Shown: positions 45,587 through 56,338 of the stretch, piece by piece
Layout of the letters: the number at the start of each line of letters is the position of its first letter
Position numbering within the stretch: position 1 is the first letter of the stretch
NCBI GenBank assembly: GCA_024114885.1
Contig: CP099426.1
Coordinates: 1,302,001 to 1,366,000, forward strand
Length of the DNA stretch: 64,000 nt
From: Septoria linicola
Lineage: Eukaryota; Ascomycota; Dothideomycetes; Mycosphaerellales; Mycosphaerellaceae
Direction of reading: 5' to 3'
The notes under the pieces: model-generated
The model's input: the letters and a program-made list of their open reading frames with translations, nothing else
Told to the model about the DNA's origin: nothing
Database searches by the model: none
Made by a program: the position numbers and the translations under genes

Positions 45587-46329
45587 TCAGCTCTTCAGCG
45601 CCTCCAAGCGGTTTCGCATTTGTGCCAGCGACTCCTCGCTCTCGAAGTCCTCTTCTTCGGGCTGTGTTTCGATCGGACCAAGTGGTTCGCTTGGAAGTTG
45701 TGGTGCAGCAGTCTTGTCCTTGAGCACTTCGCCTAGGATCTTGTCGACTTCGGATTCTGCCTCCTCGTCTTCTCCTTCTAGAAGCTCCTGATCTGGTAGA
45801 CTGTCACCCACCATCTCCTCAATGATGCCCGCTTTCACCAGCTCTTGGCTCAGCTCCTGCATCGTTCCAGTCAACTCTGGCAGCTTGACCAGCATATTGA
45901 CATCCTTCATAATCCCGACACTGTTCTTGATCCCTCCCTCGATCTTCTTCATCGCAAACGCCTCGTTGACCTGCATTCCTACGGATTGGAGCGTCGCTTT
46001 ACTCGTCGCTAGACGCTGGGTCTGCTTTCGTACTCGAATCAGTTCTCTCGCGAATATCCGCGTTTCCGCTGCGGCCTGTTTCGCTTGTGAAGGATTTCGC
46101 TGAGCACGTTTTGAAGCTTGTAGGATAAGTGATTTCGTCTTTGACTCGAGGGCTTTGAGGTTTTGGAGATCGCGATCGAGTTTGCGCGTGTTGGAACGCA
46201 TGAGGGAGTTGCATTTCCGTTTCTAGGGGCACACATGGTAAGCTGTCATACTACGACATGCCATTGGAGGTATTGCCGTACTTGTTCCTCGGGCGATGGC
46301 CCATAGAAGAATCGCCGCGCAGCGTCCAT
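45587..46329 (-). CDS. VPS24: ESCRT-III subunit Vps24/CHMP3
   Basis: Polymerises with Snf7 and Vps2 on endosomes to bud vesicles into multivesicular bodies. Exons 46329-46282 and 46222-45587 join in phase and give 227 residues, the usual size. Exon 1 encodes MDAARRFFYGPSPEEQ and exon 2 continues KRKCNSLMRSNTRKLDRDLQ. The basic N-terminal helices (TRKLDRDLQNLKALESKTKS, FARELIRVRKQTQRLATSKA) and MVKLPE-like NMLVKLPELTGTMQELSQEL are family blocks; KAGIIEEMVGDSL is the signature of the Vps24 group. The acidic linker (EGEDEEAESEVDKILGEVL) leads to a C-terminal MIM1 for Vps4, SLAQMRNRLEALKS. Divergent from SBA1. Confidence 0.94.
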
Positions 46330-46924
46330 GGTCAATCAGTTTTGGAGCGGATCCAGTCGAAATGCAATGTAGTAGCTATGACGAGTACGGTGAGGCAATA
46401 TGAACAGTTTCTGCTAAGAGTGAGAGATGAGAGCGAAGATATTAACATTCATATGACAGGCGACGAGCAACTGCAAGAGAAGTCGGATCGACATGCCAAG
46501 AGGGCAATGACGTCCGATCGGTGCTTCCGTCGTTCTTGCCGCCGTGGGGCACGTTCTCGCACTTTTGACACACATCGATTGTTGCAATCACTCTAAATCG
46601 ACGACGCAGCATACAGTCAGCCAGGTGAGTGATGCCCGTGTCTCAAAATCCGTCAACTAGTTAGGCACTGCAAAGCACAAATGGTCGAGATCTGCTTGAT
46701 CGCAAGACCCCACTTCAGCCCTGTGTTTCCGCGGCATTTGGTGCCCAAAGCTTCAGCTTCCATTTGATTCGGACCATTTCCAGCCTAAACATCGCCAAAC
46801 CCTTAACAAACCACCACAACTGACGTTTCTGCTGCAGCAGATAACGATATTGCAACAATCAATCAGACCTCCCTCTACTATCTCCAATACCACGCTTCTT
46901 ACTGCACATCAAATCACAGCGAAT
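46330..46924. promoter_or_regulatory. Shared VPS24/SBA1 divergent promoter
   Basis: 595 bp with both promoters and leaders. The p23 side has a pyrimidine-rich run shortly before the start codon. I saw no clear heat-shock element by eye. Confidence 0.4.
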
Positions 46925-48129
46925 ATGAGCGCGCAGCCAACGGACACCACCGACGCAAAGGTCGGCTCCAAGACCTTGACTCCCGAAGGTAAGGACTGGT
47001 CTCGCGTACGAAATGCGGGCGGTAGAAGTGGTTGAGGCGTAAGCTGTCTTCAGTGAGATGGGAGCTATTCGTGAGGCCTCCATCGAGACCTTGAGCAGCG
47101 TGCGCCTGTCTTCTGGAGGCACCACGAAATTATGGCCAGACCTCCAACATCTCATATTTGGCCCAACAGCTTTATCTGCAACCACTTTTGCCGCCTGGCA
47201 AAGGTATTGAGAGAATCTCGCACTAACTAACAACAGTCACATGGGCACAACGCTCCAGTGCCTCGGAGGCTGAGAAGAACCACATCTTCTTGACTATTGC
47301 CGTACCTGATGTCGACCCAAAGAAGATCAAGCTGGACATCCAGCCTCAGTCTCTCTCCTTTAGCGGGTATTCCGAGTCCAAGAAGGCCGACTACGCCGTA
47401 AAGCTCGAACTATTCGCCGAGGTCGACCCATCAGCCAGCAAAATCCACCACTCTCCACGTGCTGTCGAGCTGGTCCTGCAAAAGAAGGAGCTCAAGGCAG
47501 AGTACTGGGACCGTCTGCTCAAGGACAAGCAAAAGGTCCACTTCCTCAAGACCGATTTCGACCGAGTAAGTGCAATACACAATGCAATACCGTCTTCCTC
47601 CGCGAAAGCGCTGGCAATGCGAGTAGATCAGCATGCCCACCCTCCTACACCTCCCACTACCCCAGAGTATGCTGCTTCTTTCGAGAGTGCATCACTCGTG
47701 GAAAAGCCTATACGTAGGCCACCCGCATTCGCTCCTTTCCTAGCACAGTCCCAAATCAATTGCGCCACGCATTATGTTGGCGTCATCGCCTGCTGGCTTT
47801 CAATACTGACAATTGCTCTTTGTGAACAGTGGGTGGACGAGGACGAGCAAGACGAGGTTGCAGAAGATGATGACTACATGTCGCGGATGGGTGGCATGGG
47901 CGGCATGGGCGGCATGGGCGGCGCCGATGGAGGATTTGGCGGCATTGACTTCTCCAAGCTCGGAGGCGCAGCCGGCATGGGCGGAATGGGTGGTATGGGT
48001 GACGAAGATGATGAGGGCGATGAGGACGACGACGACGAAGAGATGCCCGGACTAGAGGGCGAGGATGATGCAAAGGCAGGCGCCGGCGGCGCGGATAAGG
48101 GCAAGGCCAAGATCGAGGAAGTCGAGTAG
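46925..48129 (+). CDS. SBA1: Hsp90 co-chaperone p23 (Sba1/Wos2)
   Basis: Binds closed, ATP-loaded Hsp90 and slows its ATPase in the cytosol. Three exons (46925-46988, 47237-47565, 47830-48129) give 230 residues. The CS domain begins VTWAQRSS right after intron 1 and runs through HIFLTIAVPDVDPKKIKLDI, SLSFSGYSESKKADYAVKLE and VELVLQKKELKAEYWDRLLK; the conserved WVDEDEQDE starts exon 3. The tail has GGM repeats (GGMGGMGGMGG, then GGMGGMG) and a long Asp/Glu tract, both standard in fungal p23. Intron 2 (264 nt) has no in-frame stop, so the reading frame stays open if it is retained. Confidence 0.94.
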
Positions 48130-49335
48130 AGCACCCTTCCTGCAGAGGTCAGGACTGGTCCCGAGGCTTCCGGTCAAGAGGAAACTAAAGCCGTGACTTG
48201 AACCTCGATACAAGCTGGCGAGCTCACGCGACGAGCATCGAGTCCAAGTTGCAGACTTCGAGATGATCGCTTCCCGGGACGGTTTCCTTCTTGATCTTGG
48301 CGTCAAAAGCCACTGAGACGACATACTCCTCCCAACCTTACTTCTGCACTTGCTCCGAATGCATGCATGGCGACGGTGTGGCAGAAGCGAGCATGTATTG
48401 ATGTTCTGATGAGGCTCATGCAGTAATGTGTTATATATATGGCCCTAGAAAAGTACAATGCAGAAGACGTTCTTCGACACCACGTAGGTCTGCCTGTAAC
48501 ATTGGTGGTTTTGCTAAATGTGGTTAGTGTTTGGCACAATAGCCTGAGACGACAGCACAACCGAAGACAGCTCTGTCCAATTCAGCCTCGTACGGCATAG
48601 AGACCGAGCGAGGTCCCGACGCATGTAGAGGTCGGCACAAGAGCTTGGTGCATGGACAAGTGCTGAGCCTACGTGAGGCTGAATCCTTCAACTCGACTGT
48701 GTGCAGAGCCAGTCAGAAGCTACGAAGGCCATCTCGACATTTATCGAAGGTCGTCCAAATCGATCTTCCCTATAACCACGCACTGCTAGCAACCAGTTCC
48801 ACAAGCTTGTCTGGAAGCGACTGCTCTCAAAGCTCGTGAAGCTGGTCTTCGCGGCGCCAAGCATGCCTACACCCTCCAAGGTCCATGTCACAACCAAGAA
48901 CAACATGCAGCCATGTGCCACATGGCACTTCTTGATACACCCCCTATCTCGCAAGCGACTTCTTCTGAGAGGTCAACCTCGACCTGCACTCTATGCTGTG
49001 ACGCACGACAAGGATGCCTAAGGCCCTTGGCTTCCGCGGACTTATGCCTTGGCCTGGGTTCAGACGGGACAAGTACGACAAGCCAAAGATACGAGTACTC
49101 GCATCCATCCAGACGAGTACTCGTATATCTTGCAGGCTTGTTCGCTATCTTGGACTGGGGCACACGACTCTTTCCTCAAGGCTTCATGAACATCGAGAAC
49201 ACCTAAAGTCGTGCCAAGACCAGGACTGCTAACTACATCTTGCATACCATGAAGAACCCACTCGTGCCCATACGACAACGAGTCGCAAACATACCTCCCA
49301 ACCCGTTACGATGACCTGGTGCACTTGGTCGGCAC
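48130..49335. other. Intergenic, no supported gene
   Basis: 1.2 kb. Several small ORFs on both strands (for example 48913-49206 plus and 49163-48888 minus) overlap and match nothing. Confidence 0.4.
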
Positions 49336-50078
49336 ATGACGAAGCCCAACCAGAAGACTGAAGATGGACGTGATCAATGGCAGTCTAGAACATCTTACTT
49401 GCTAGCATCAATGGGAGGAGCCATCGGTTTCGGCAATCTGCTTCGCTTTCCCAGTCAGGTCTTCAACAATAACGGCATCCAGTGGTTCATTCCATACTTC
49501 CTTGCACTCGCACTTCTGGCCATTCCTGTCCTTATCCTCGAAGTCGCTCTCGGTTCATCCCTCCGTGGAGGTTCAGTCCTGGCTTACAATGGCGTCGACA
49601 AGCGGGCTCGCGGAGCAGGTCTTGGTAACTTGTGGGTGACACTTCTAGTCGTCCTCTACTATGTCCCAATGCTGTCTTGGGTCATGCGCTTCTTCCGCGG
49701 ATCATTCGAATCTCCACTACCCTGGGAAGGCAGACTTCAAGAATCCTACGACGTCGATGTCCTGGGCCGAGTCGACGCTGTACCGTCTCTCGCAGAAGCT
49801 CTAGCTACAAACACATACATGACCTACCCAGGCACAAGCATCATCGGCGAGCAAGTCGGCTGGAACGTCTTCTCCTGGTTCGTCGTCTGGATGTGCATCT
49901 ACGGCGGCACACGCATCACCGGCAAAGTCGTCTACATCACCATGGACCTTCCCATCATCATCGTCCTGGTGCTCATCGTCCGCATATCTTCCACGCAGCT
50001 ATCGCAGAGGTTAGGATTCATCGTAGCTATAGCCATTGACACAAGAGTTGCTCACCGTAGCTCCAGAACACGTCTAAA
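49336..50078 (+). pseudogene. Truncated neurotransmitter:sodium symporter (SNF/NSS family)
   Basis: The first ~215 residues are a clear NSS transporter: SYLLASMGGAIGFGNLLRFP (TM1, unwound sodium-site region), QWFIPYFLALALLAIPVLIL (TM2), GNLWVTLLVVLYYVPMLSWV (TM3), a loop, then WNVFSWFVVWMCIYGG (TM4) and YITMDLPIIIVLVLIVR (TM5). After that the homology stops and the open frame continues with unrelated sequence to a stop near 50124. Family members have about 12 helices and 600 or more residues, so TM6-TM12 are missing. No splice site leads to a further transporter exon. A functional half-transporter is unlikely; I infer a 3'-truncated pseudogene. The ATG follows directly on the promoter region and the five-helix part has no stops, so the loss may be recent. 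Confidence 0.7.
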
Positions 50079-50743
50079 ATGTCTACAGTCCCGAACAAGA
50101 AGAATGGCCGCGGTGCGTCCTTGAGCCCACTATCCATCGAGCCACCGACTCAGCTTGGCCGCTTGGTGGCTGACCACTTTGATATAATGAGGAGGACCCC
50201 ATGGCGCAGGCGCAGGGTGACTTGCTCGCAGCCGAGTGGGACGTGGCCGAGGTCGATGAAGGTCCAGCGGACCAGTATCCATCTCCACCCGCAACTCAAC
50301 GCTTGGGAAGTCAACACAATGCTAGCCCCGAGCCTGAGGATGAGTTCGAGGAGATCACCCATGCTGACATCGCAGAACTTAAAGACCCAGCATTCCAGCA
50401 CGAGCAGCATGTCCGCAACATGGCTAAGTATATCGTGCCTCCGTACCCGATCCCGCCTTGAGTCTCAGATGCATCGTTTCGAGATGTGTATGAAGCAGTA
50501 CTACTCAGGCAGTCTTGCGCAGCGCGAAAAGGGATGGAGAAAGCTAACAGAGAGTTCCCTCGTCTTGGAGTGCCACTGACCAATGTTCGCGTTGTGCACA
50601 ACGATGGCGAGACTCGCGAGGTCTCGAAGTGGGACCAGGAGGCGAAGTGCGATGAGACTTATCCGGATCATAAGGGCAAGGGTCTGTTCGGCAAGTTGAA
50701 GGCTGCCTCGGGAAAAGTCCTGAAGGGCATGGCATTTGACTAG
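50079..50743 (+). pseudogene. Broken coding remnant of unknown family
   Basis: An ATG at 50079 starts STVPNKKNGRGASLSPLSIE, then PPTQLGRLVADHFD. Near 50184 the protein-like sense moves to another frame (YNEEDPMAQAQGDLLAAEWD, then VAEVDEGPADQYPSPPAT). That frame continues to PPYPIPP and a TGA at 50459-50461, and directly after it stays protein-like in the same frame (VSDASFRDVYEAVLLRQSCA ... GLFGKLKAASGKVLKGMAFD) to a stop at 50741. One frameshift plus one in-frame stop suggest a decayed gene of about 220 residues. I do not recognise it. It overlaps the end of the truncated symporter ORF, and the two may have been damaged by one event. Confidence 0.5.
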
Positions 50744-51600
50744 GGATCGCAAGGTCAAGTAGGTCTGCGCCTGTAACTTCGATGATTCGTTTGCTCGTTT
50801 GTGATCATATTCCCAGCATATCGCTTGTACCAATAGCCGCTGGTGGTACTGGTTATCTTCGGGGTGGGCATCTGCGGATTTTAGTGTTATAGTAATCAAT
50901 AGCTCAATGTTTGATCTCAGAGTTTCTTTCAGTCCAATACTTCTCACCACTTCTCCACTCGGATCGCCGAATGTCTCCATGCCCACGATCATTCTTTGAC
51001 CAGTGTGCCAACGGACATGCAGCTAGCTTCTTGCCCTTACACTGTAGTACCCGCCGTGTGTACATCGACCTAGAATTGCTCGATGCATGTGGGGAGAACT
51101 CCTTGAGCACCAACAAATACTGACAGACAGCTCCGACCCCTTAGAGCCAATGGCGATGCAGAGCAGCCAAGACTCTTCGTGAAGTGCTGATGGCATCAAT
51201 ACATATTGCTCAGTCGATGCGAGCGTCGGTAGAGACACTTGAAGCTCAAATGTAACGAGAGAGTATTGACGAGGCACCTCCCATGCGTCCAGCAGTGCGG
51301 TAGAACTGTGAGCTCTGCTCGACTCGGAGATTCCTCATGGGTAGCATGTAGCCTGCCGTCGGACATAATGATCCTTGTTTGGTAGGCTAGTATGCAGAGC
51401 ATTGAACGGATATGATAGATATGCCCACCTATTTAGAGTCGAATCGATGGTAGAGGAACGAAGAAGCAGAAAACGATGCGTGTCGAGGAGGCGGAAATTG
51501 TGGCGCACCACACGCCAAGATTTCCAGCCACACATGGCAGACATTCTGCTTGCCTCACATTCGAACATCCCACGTCTCGATAGGCAAGCCGTACGATACT
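50744..51600. other. Intergenic, no supported gene
   Basis: About 860 bp up to the F-box gene. No coding or structural signal is seen. Confidence 0.4.
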
Positions 51601-53208
51601 ATGGCTAGCAAATTGGAAAGCCTCCCAACAGAGCTTCTAGACTTGATTCTAGAAGCAATCGATGACCAGGCGTCCATCGTTATCATTACCAGATACGACG
51701 AACGCGTACGAGTGTTCAGCTCTCTCAGCCGAACATGCCGCCTCTTGCACAAAAGTGCAGCTCCATATCTGTATCGGAGCTTTGAATCATTGGCCAATGG
51801 TCATGGAATCCGAGCATTCGCAACGACTCTATGTCAGCGCCCGGATCTGGCTAAACTCGTTCAAGTGGTCAATCTGATCCCTTCCAGAGCAAAGATCAGC
51901 AGTCCACCTTCACCTGAGGAAGCTCGACTTTTCATTCGTGTGCTTCGATCATTGAAGCTGGACCAAGTGTACGATGATATCGTGGAAGCTCTGCTCGCAG
52001 GTTGTCACACTGCTGAAATGGTCGTCATCATGTGCCTCACCACTTCGATGAAGATCTTACAGATCAGCAACTACGATCATCAGACAAAGCCAAAGGACAA
52101 GCGAGTTTGCAAACACTGTCCAGATATGGCAGACTGTTTGCAAGCCATCTTTACACCATCTCGACTACAGAGCTTGAGCACTGGTGAAGACGAGACGGGA
52201 GCCTACAGCCAACTGTTCAATTGCTTCCTCTTCGGCAAGTATATAGACCCAGAGACGGGACAAAACAGAGGCGCAGCTCACGCCTCGATCTCGAGCTTAC
52301 TCCAGGTCCCCAGTATGCGAGCTCTTACCTGCACTGGTCTCAGCTCAGACTCTGAATCAATGCTCGCCAGTATCCCAGACGGCAGCTCCAACATTACAAA
52401 TCTCCAATTCGTATATGGCAACATCGACTCAATGAGCATCTTACACACGCTCCGCGCGTGTCGCCATCTCGCAGATCTCGAAATCAGCTGGGAAGCTCAA
52501 ATGTCTGGTGGCGAAGATGATGAGGACCATGACCTATACCTTTATGTCTCAGTCCACATGCTCAAGAAAGCACTCGATCTGCACAAAGATAGCCTCAAAG
52601 TCCTCTCCTTGACCGACCGACTTGACAACGGAATCGCATGGGACGATCAACCTGCCATTGGCAGTTTCCACGACTTCTCTCGGCTACGCGAACTCAAGAT
52701 CGACGATCAGCTGCTTCTCGGCGGTAGCAGGAGCGAAGCGCCTCTCTGGTCCGAATTCAAAGCCGACGAAGTGTTCCCAACCTCCCTCAAGTTTCTGATC
52801 ATCCATTGCAGAAGCGGCATCCTCCTCCTCGAAGAAGCTCTCCGAAGTCTCGGCAAATTCCACGGCCCCAACCTCGAAGGCATAGAAGTCAACTTTCCTT
52901 GGCACGAGAGCATCGTAGCCGGCCAGCAAGCAAACTGGGTCGATGGAACTCTCGAACAACCAAAATCGGAGAAGATCACAGAGTGGAGTTTCGATTTCGA
53001 GAATTATGAGGAAGGGAGGAGGTTGACGTTTAGTTGTTGGGGGAAGGAAGGGCGGCCAGAATCGATTCCTGCTGCGCTGGAGGCGTGCGTGAGAGTGATG
53101 GATGTGGGTGGGGTAGAAGGGTTGATGAAGATGCAGTATCCCGAGGAGAGTCGTTGGAATCTTGCTGAAGATGTAGACAGGCTTCGCATCACGGAAGAGA
53201 ATGCGTGA
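51601..53208 (+). CDS. F-box protein with degenerate leucine-rich repeats
   Basis: Likely substrate adaptor of an SCF ubiquitin ligase. A single exon; the start MASKLESLPTELLDLILEAI (51601) is preferred over the ATG-like opening at 51550 because the F-box begins at once. This gives 535 residues. The F-box covers about residues 5-60, ending CRLLHKSAAPYLYRSF. Then come a CxxC-containing loop (VCKHCPDMADCLQ) and irregular Leu-rich segments (SMRALTCTGLSS, NITNLQFVYGNIDSMSILHT, DSLKVLSLTDRL, RLRELKIDDQLL, SLKFLIIHCRSGILLLEEAL), which read like degenerate LRRs. Target unknown. Its 3' end converges on the secreted-protein gene with 138 bp between stop codons. Confidence 0.85.
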   Translation: MASKLESLPTELLDLILEAIDDQASIVIITRYDERVRVFSSLSRTCRLLHKSAAPYLYRSFESLANGHGIRAFATTLCQRPDLAKLVQVVNLIPSRAKISSPPSPEEARLFIRVLRSLKLDQVYDDIVEALLAGCHTAEMVVIMCLTTSMKILQISNYDHQTKPKDKRVCKHCPDMADCLQAIFTPSRLQSLSTGEDETGAYSQLFNCFLFGKYIDPETGQNRGAAHASISSLLQVPSMRALTCTGLSSDSESMLASIPDGSSNITNLQFVYGNIDSMSILHTLRACRHLADLEISWEAQMSGGEDDEDHDLYLYVSVHMLKKALDLHKDSLKVLSLTDRLDNGIAWDDQPAIGSFHDFSRLRELKIDDQLLLGGSRSEAPLWSEFKADEVFPTSLKFLIIHCRSGILLLEEALRSLGKFHGPNLEGIEVNFPWHESIVAGQQANWVDGTLEQPKSEKITEWSFDFENYEEGRRLTFSCWGKEGRPESIPAALEACVRVMDVGGVEGLMKMQYPEESRWNLAEDVDRLRITEENA

Positions 53209-53346
53209 CATGTCTCTATTGTATGATCGAGGTTGTGACGTACATTGTGGACGATCAAGACCGAATGGCGCTGCAAAATGATTTGGCAAGTGAGCCGAGG
53301 ATATATCTTTCGTAATCTATCTCTATAGCTGCAGCGTAGCCTACGC

Positions 53347-54654
53347 CTACTCAAACTCCAGCCAGACCAATGGTGTCACATAGACACTCCCAACTGTGGT
53401 TTCCTGCCACTGCTGAGTCCAGCTCAAATAAATCCCGGCTTCGCTCGCCACATCCGGGCCACTAGGTAGCAAGCTCGGATGAGCTTGCAGCGTGTAAGCC
53501 TGAGCCATGGGGTGATCACCGCTTTCGCCTTGAAACAAAGACGTGGGCTCAGTCCAAGGCCCCTCGGGCGATGGAGCTGTCGTGATGTAGAAATTTGCCA
53601 ACATGCCGTCCATACCGCTCGATTGACCGATCCACACGAAGCGGGAAAAGTAGGAGCTGTAGTAGAACGTGCCTTGGCCACCGAATCCAGCGTTGGGGAT
53701 AATGTATGTGGACTGAGTATCCTTCGATGGAGATACGGCTGGCACAGAGGTGCTCTCAAGAGCGCCGTACGATGGCGCGGAAGTAGCTGTCGAAGCGTTG
53801 AATACTGGTGCTGTAGTGACCCAGCGCTGTGTCGAAGTCTGGTAGTATTCATACGCTGAACGATCCTCGATCTTTCCAGGCGCAACACGCGCCAGTACTG
53901 TTTGTTGGTCTGCTGTCTGTCCGTAAAGGTAGGCGATGTCCTTGGATATCACCGAGCCATAACGGCCGTATGCGACTTCATTCTCTCCGTAGAAAGCAGC
54001 GGCGACTAGCTCCACTTTGGGTACTGCGTTAGGATCTGCGGACGGGCTGTACGTGCCCTTGTAGAGGTTGTGAGAGGGGTTCTCAGTGATACCGTTGTTG
54101 ACGCCTCGTAACTGTACATTCGGAGTCCAGGTATAAGTGACCGCGCTGCCGTCCTGGCCATTTTGAGCCACAAGAGGTGGTTGATCTGGCCAGACTGGGT
54201 ATCGGGTGCCATCTCCGCAAGCACCAGAGCCCGGGCACTGGTTGGCTTGAACAGGAAAGTAGGTGGGCATGGTCATTGCATCACCACCGTACATTTGCAG
54301 AATGGGCTTAATTCCATCTGAAGCAGCACCTGCTGGGCCAGCTCCCAGCTTTGGCCCTCCTTCAGATTTAAGATCGGTCCAAGCCGCGGTATTGGTCATG
54401 ATTGGGAGCGCCTGCGCTTTCCCTGCGGCAACATCATATGCCTGTGTATCTCTGCAAGTCCAGAAAACTCGATCGCCAATTCGGGACGATCCGCACGAGT
54501 CTCGAGTAAGTGCCGGATCTGTAATGTTTGCAACATATGTAGCTGTCTTCATCCGTGGTGCAATCGTATTCGAATATCCAGCAGGTGTGGAATTTTGTGG
54601 TATCGGGGCAGCCAGTGCCAGCACTAGCAGCCCAAGGAACAGAAGAACAAGCAT
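53347..54654 (-). CDS. Secreted protein, DUF4185-like beta-propeller
   Basis: A single exon of 435 codons. A clear signal peptide spans residues 1-16 (MLVLLFLGLLVLALAAPIPQ, with cleavage near Ala-Pro). The mature part has the features of DUF4185 glycosyl-hydrolase-like propellers: DSCGSSRIGDRVFWTCRDTQ, GDGTRYPVWPDQPPLV, VELVAAAFYGENEVAYGRYG, TFYYSSYFSRFVWIGQSSG and ITTAPSPEGPWTEPTSLFQG. It ends in LSWTQQWQETTVGSVYVTPL then VWLEFE. Four N-terminal-half cysteines could pair. I recognise the fold type but not a substrate; an extracellular role on polysaccharide is inference. No intron is needed. Confidence 0.8.
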   Translation of the reverse strand: MLVLLFLGLLVLALAAPIPQNSTPAGYSNTIAPRMKTATYVANITDPALTRDSCGSSRIGDRVFWTCRDTQAYDVAAGKAQALPIMTNTAAWTDLKSEGGPKLGAGPAGAASDGIKPILQMYGGDAMTMPTYFPVQANQCPGSGACGDGTRYPVWPDQPPLVAQNGQDGSAVTYTWTPNVQLRGVNNGITENPSHNLYKGTYSPSADPNAVPKVELVAAAFYGENEVAYGRYGSVISKDIAYLYGQTADQQTVLARVAPGKIEDRSAYEYYQTSTQRWVTTAPVFNASTATSAPSYGALESTSVPAVSPSKDTQSTYIIPNAGFGGQGTFYYSSYFSRFVWIGQSSGMDGMLANFYITTAPSPEGPWTEPTSLFQGESGDHPMAQAYTLQAHPSLLPSGPDVASEAGIYLSWTQQWQETTVGSVYVTPLVWLEFE

Positions 54655-56338
54655 TTTGGGATGCTTCAGATCACGCTTTCAGCGTGAGAAAGTGAGAAGT
54701 GCTCCAAACAAGCTATCAAAGGAGGGTTGTGCAACAAAGTGACGTTGCTGGCGTGTCGCTTGGGTCGTGCTCGGTATGGGTGCCAAGCCAGTCAGTGGAG
54801 ACGCTGTCGTCGCCTGAGGGTATCTGTTCTGTGGAGAGTGATCTGTAAAGTAGCCTTGTTGTTGTGAGGACCGGCCTCGAGATGTCAGGCGAATAAGTCC
54901 ACGTATAAACGAGTGGCGTGGGTCAGAAACGGCAGTAAAAGAATGAGGGTGGAAGGTGGTATGCAAAGTCAGGAAAGAGCGACGGACAAGAACAGCAATT
55001 AGAACATCAGAATATCGCAGAGACAACTGTGAAGAGGTGCTGGCTTGTGAAGTATGCGATTCTCCTTGAGCGTCGCGTACAAGAGCCACCGTTCGAACTT
55101 TGGGACAACCTACCGTTAGGACAGCGACGATCCTGCTGCATGCCGAGCAATGCAGGAGGCATGCAAAGCTCGTGGCAGCTTAATGTATGGTGCTTGGTGC
55201 AGGAGAAGTGGTAGCTGTATGTAGACGCTGCTGAAGAGCGCTTCCATTCTGGTGCCAGTGTTTCATCTTCGCTGTTCGTTTTGGTGTTGTTAGGCGCGAT
55301 GTTGCCCCTGGTTTCAGCGCAAACGGAGAGGTGGAGTTGAAAAACAAGAACCGGCACTTGCGGTTCCTGCCGGGGTGCTCCTGCCCTTCCGAATTGTTGT
55401 CGCGCGAGGGGCGCGTCCAGGCGGCGGTGAGCACCGCATCGTCGGCCTGTCACATGTGAGGGAACCACATAGCATGACAGAAACGTAGAGGTCAGAGGGG
55501 CAGTTCATGCTGAGAGTCAAAGAGGAGAAAGGTGTCGGCAGAGCATGATTGCGTTTTGAGTCATCAGGGCATGCAAGACATCTCCCGTGATGCAGCGGTC
55601 ATTCACTTGAAGCTTGCCTCAAAGTAAAGTGTGCATATGATTGCTCGAGTGCAGCGGCCTCGATTGCTGACCAGCTGGTCATGAACGGCTCTTTTTGGTG
55701 CAAACAGAGGCAACCGAATTTCTGATCAATTACAAAATCTGTTCGGCATCATCAGGCTGGCGTCTGCTTCAACCTCCTCTTTCTCTCACACATCCAACGT
55801 CATTTGCACTTTCGACCGAAGCGGAGAGCTCGCCAGTGGCTGTTCGCGTGCCTGGCAGTAAAAGCTACCTCTGCATCACGAGCATCACTTCGCCGGCTCG
55901 TCGTCAAGGCGGCCACTTGAGTCAGGCAGACAAGGCAGGCGAACGGCGGCAATAATCGTCGACACTCACAACAGCTGCCAGCTGCACGATTCTCACATCA
56001 ACCTGTCATCACATTCGTGGAGCAAGGAAGCAGGAATCCGGAGTGCATGGTGGCAGAACATCGCTTTTGCAAAGTGTAAGTGGCCCTCTGTCCAATTACG
56101 TATCTCCTGAGCCTTGCAGCTTGCTGGTCTCTTTTCCCGCTGCCGAAGCTGTGTTGTGCTCTCTTTTCTGCCGCCTCTTGTGCACAGCGAACAGCACAAC
56201 AGAACGACTGCACAAAACAATCCTCCTTCTCCTGTCATTAATTTCCTTGACCATTGGAGACGGTGATGATATGAATGCAACTAACAGAGCGTCGCCATCA
56301 GGTCGAACTCACTCACTGGCACGCACGCGAGTTGAGTG
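54655..56338. promoter_or_regulatory. Long divergent region between the secreted-protein and OTU genes
   Basis: 1.68 kb. A 153-codon minus ORF (55468-55007) and others are compositionally odd (Arg, His, Cys, Ser) and not convincing. This should contain both promoters. No repeat or RNA gene is seen. Confidence 0.4.

Noticed and set aside
55007..55468. 153-codon minus-strand ORF upstream of the OTU gene
   Set aside because: No motif and odd composition, and it overlaps other equal-length shadows.
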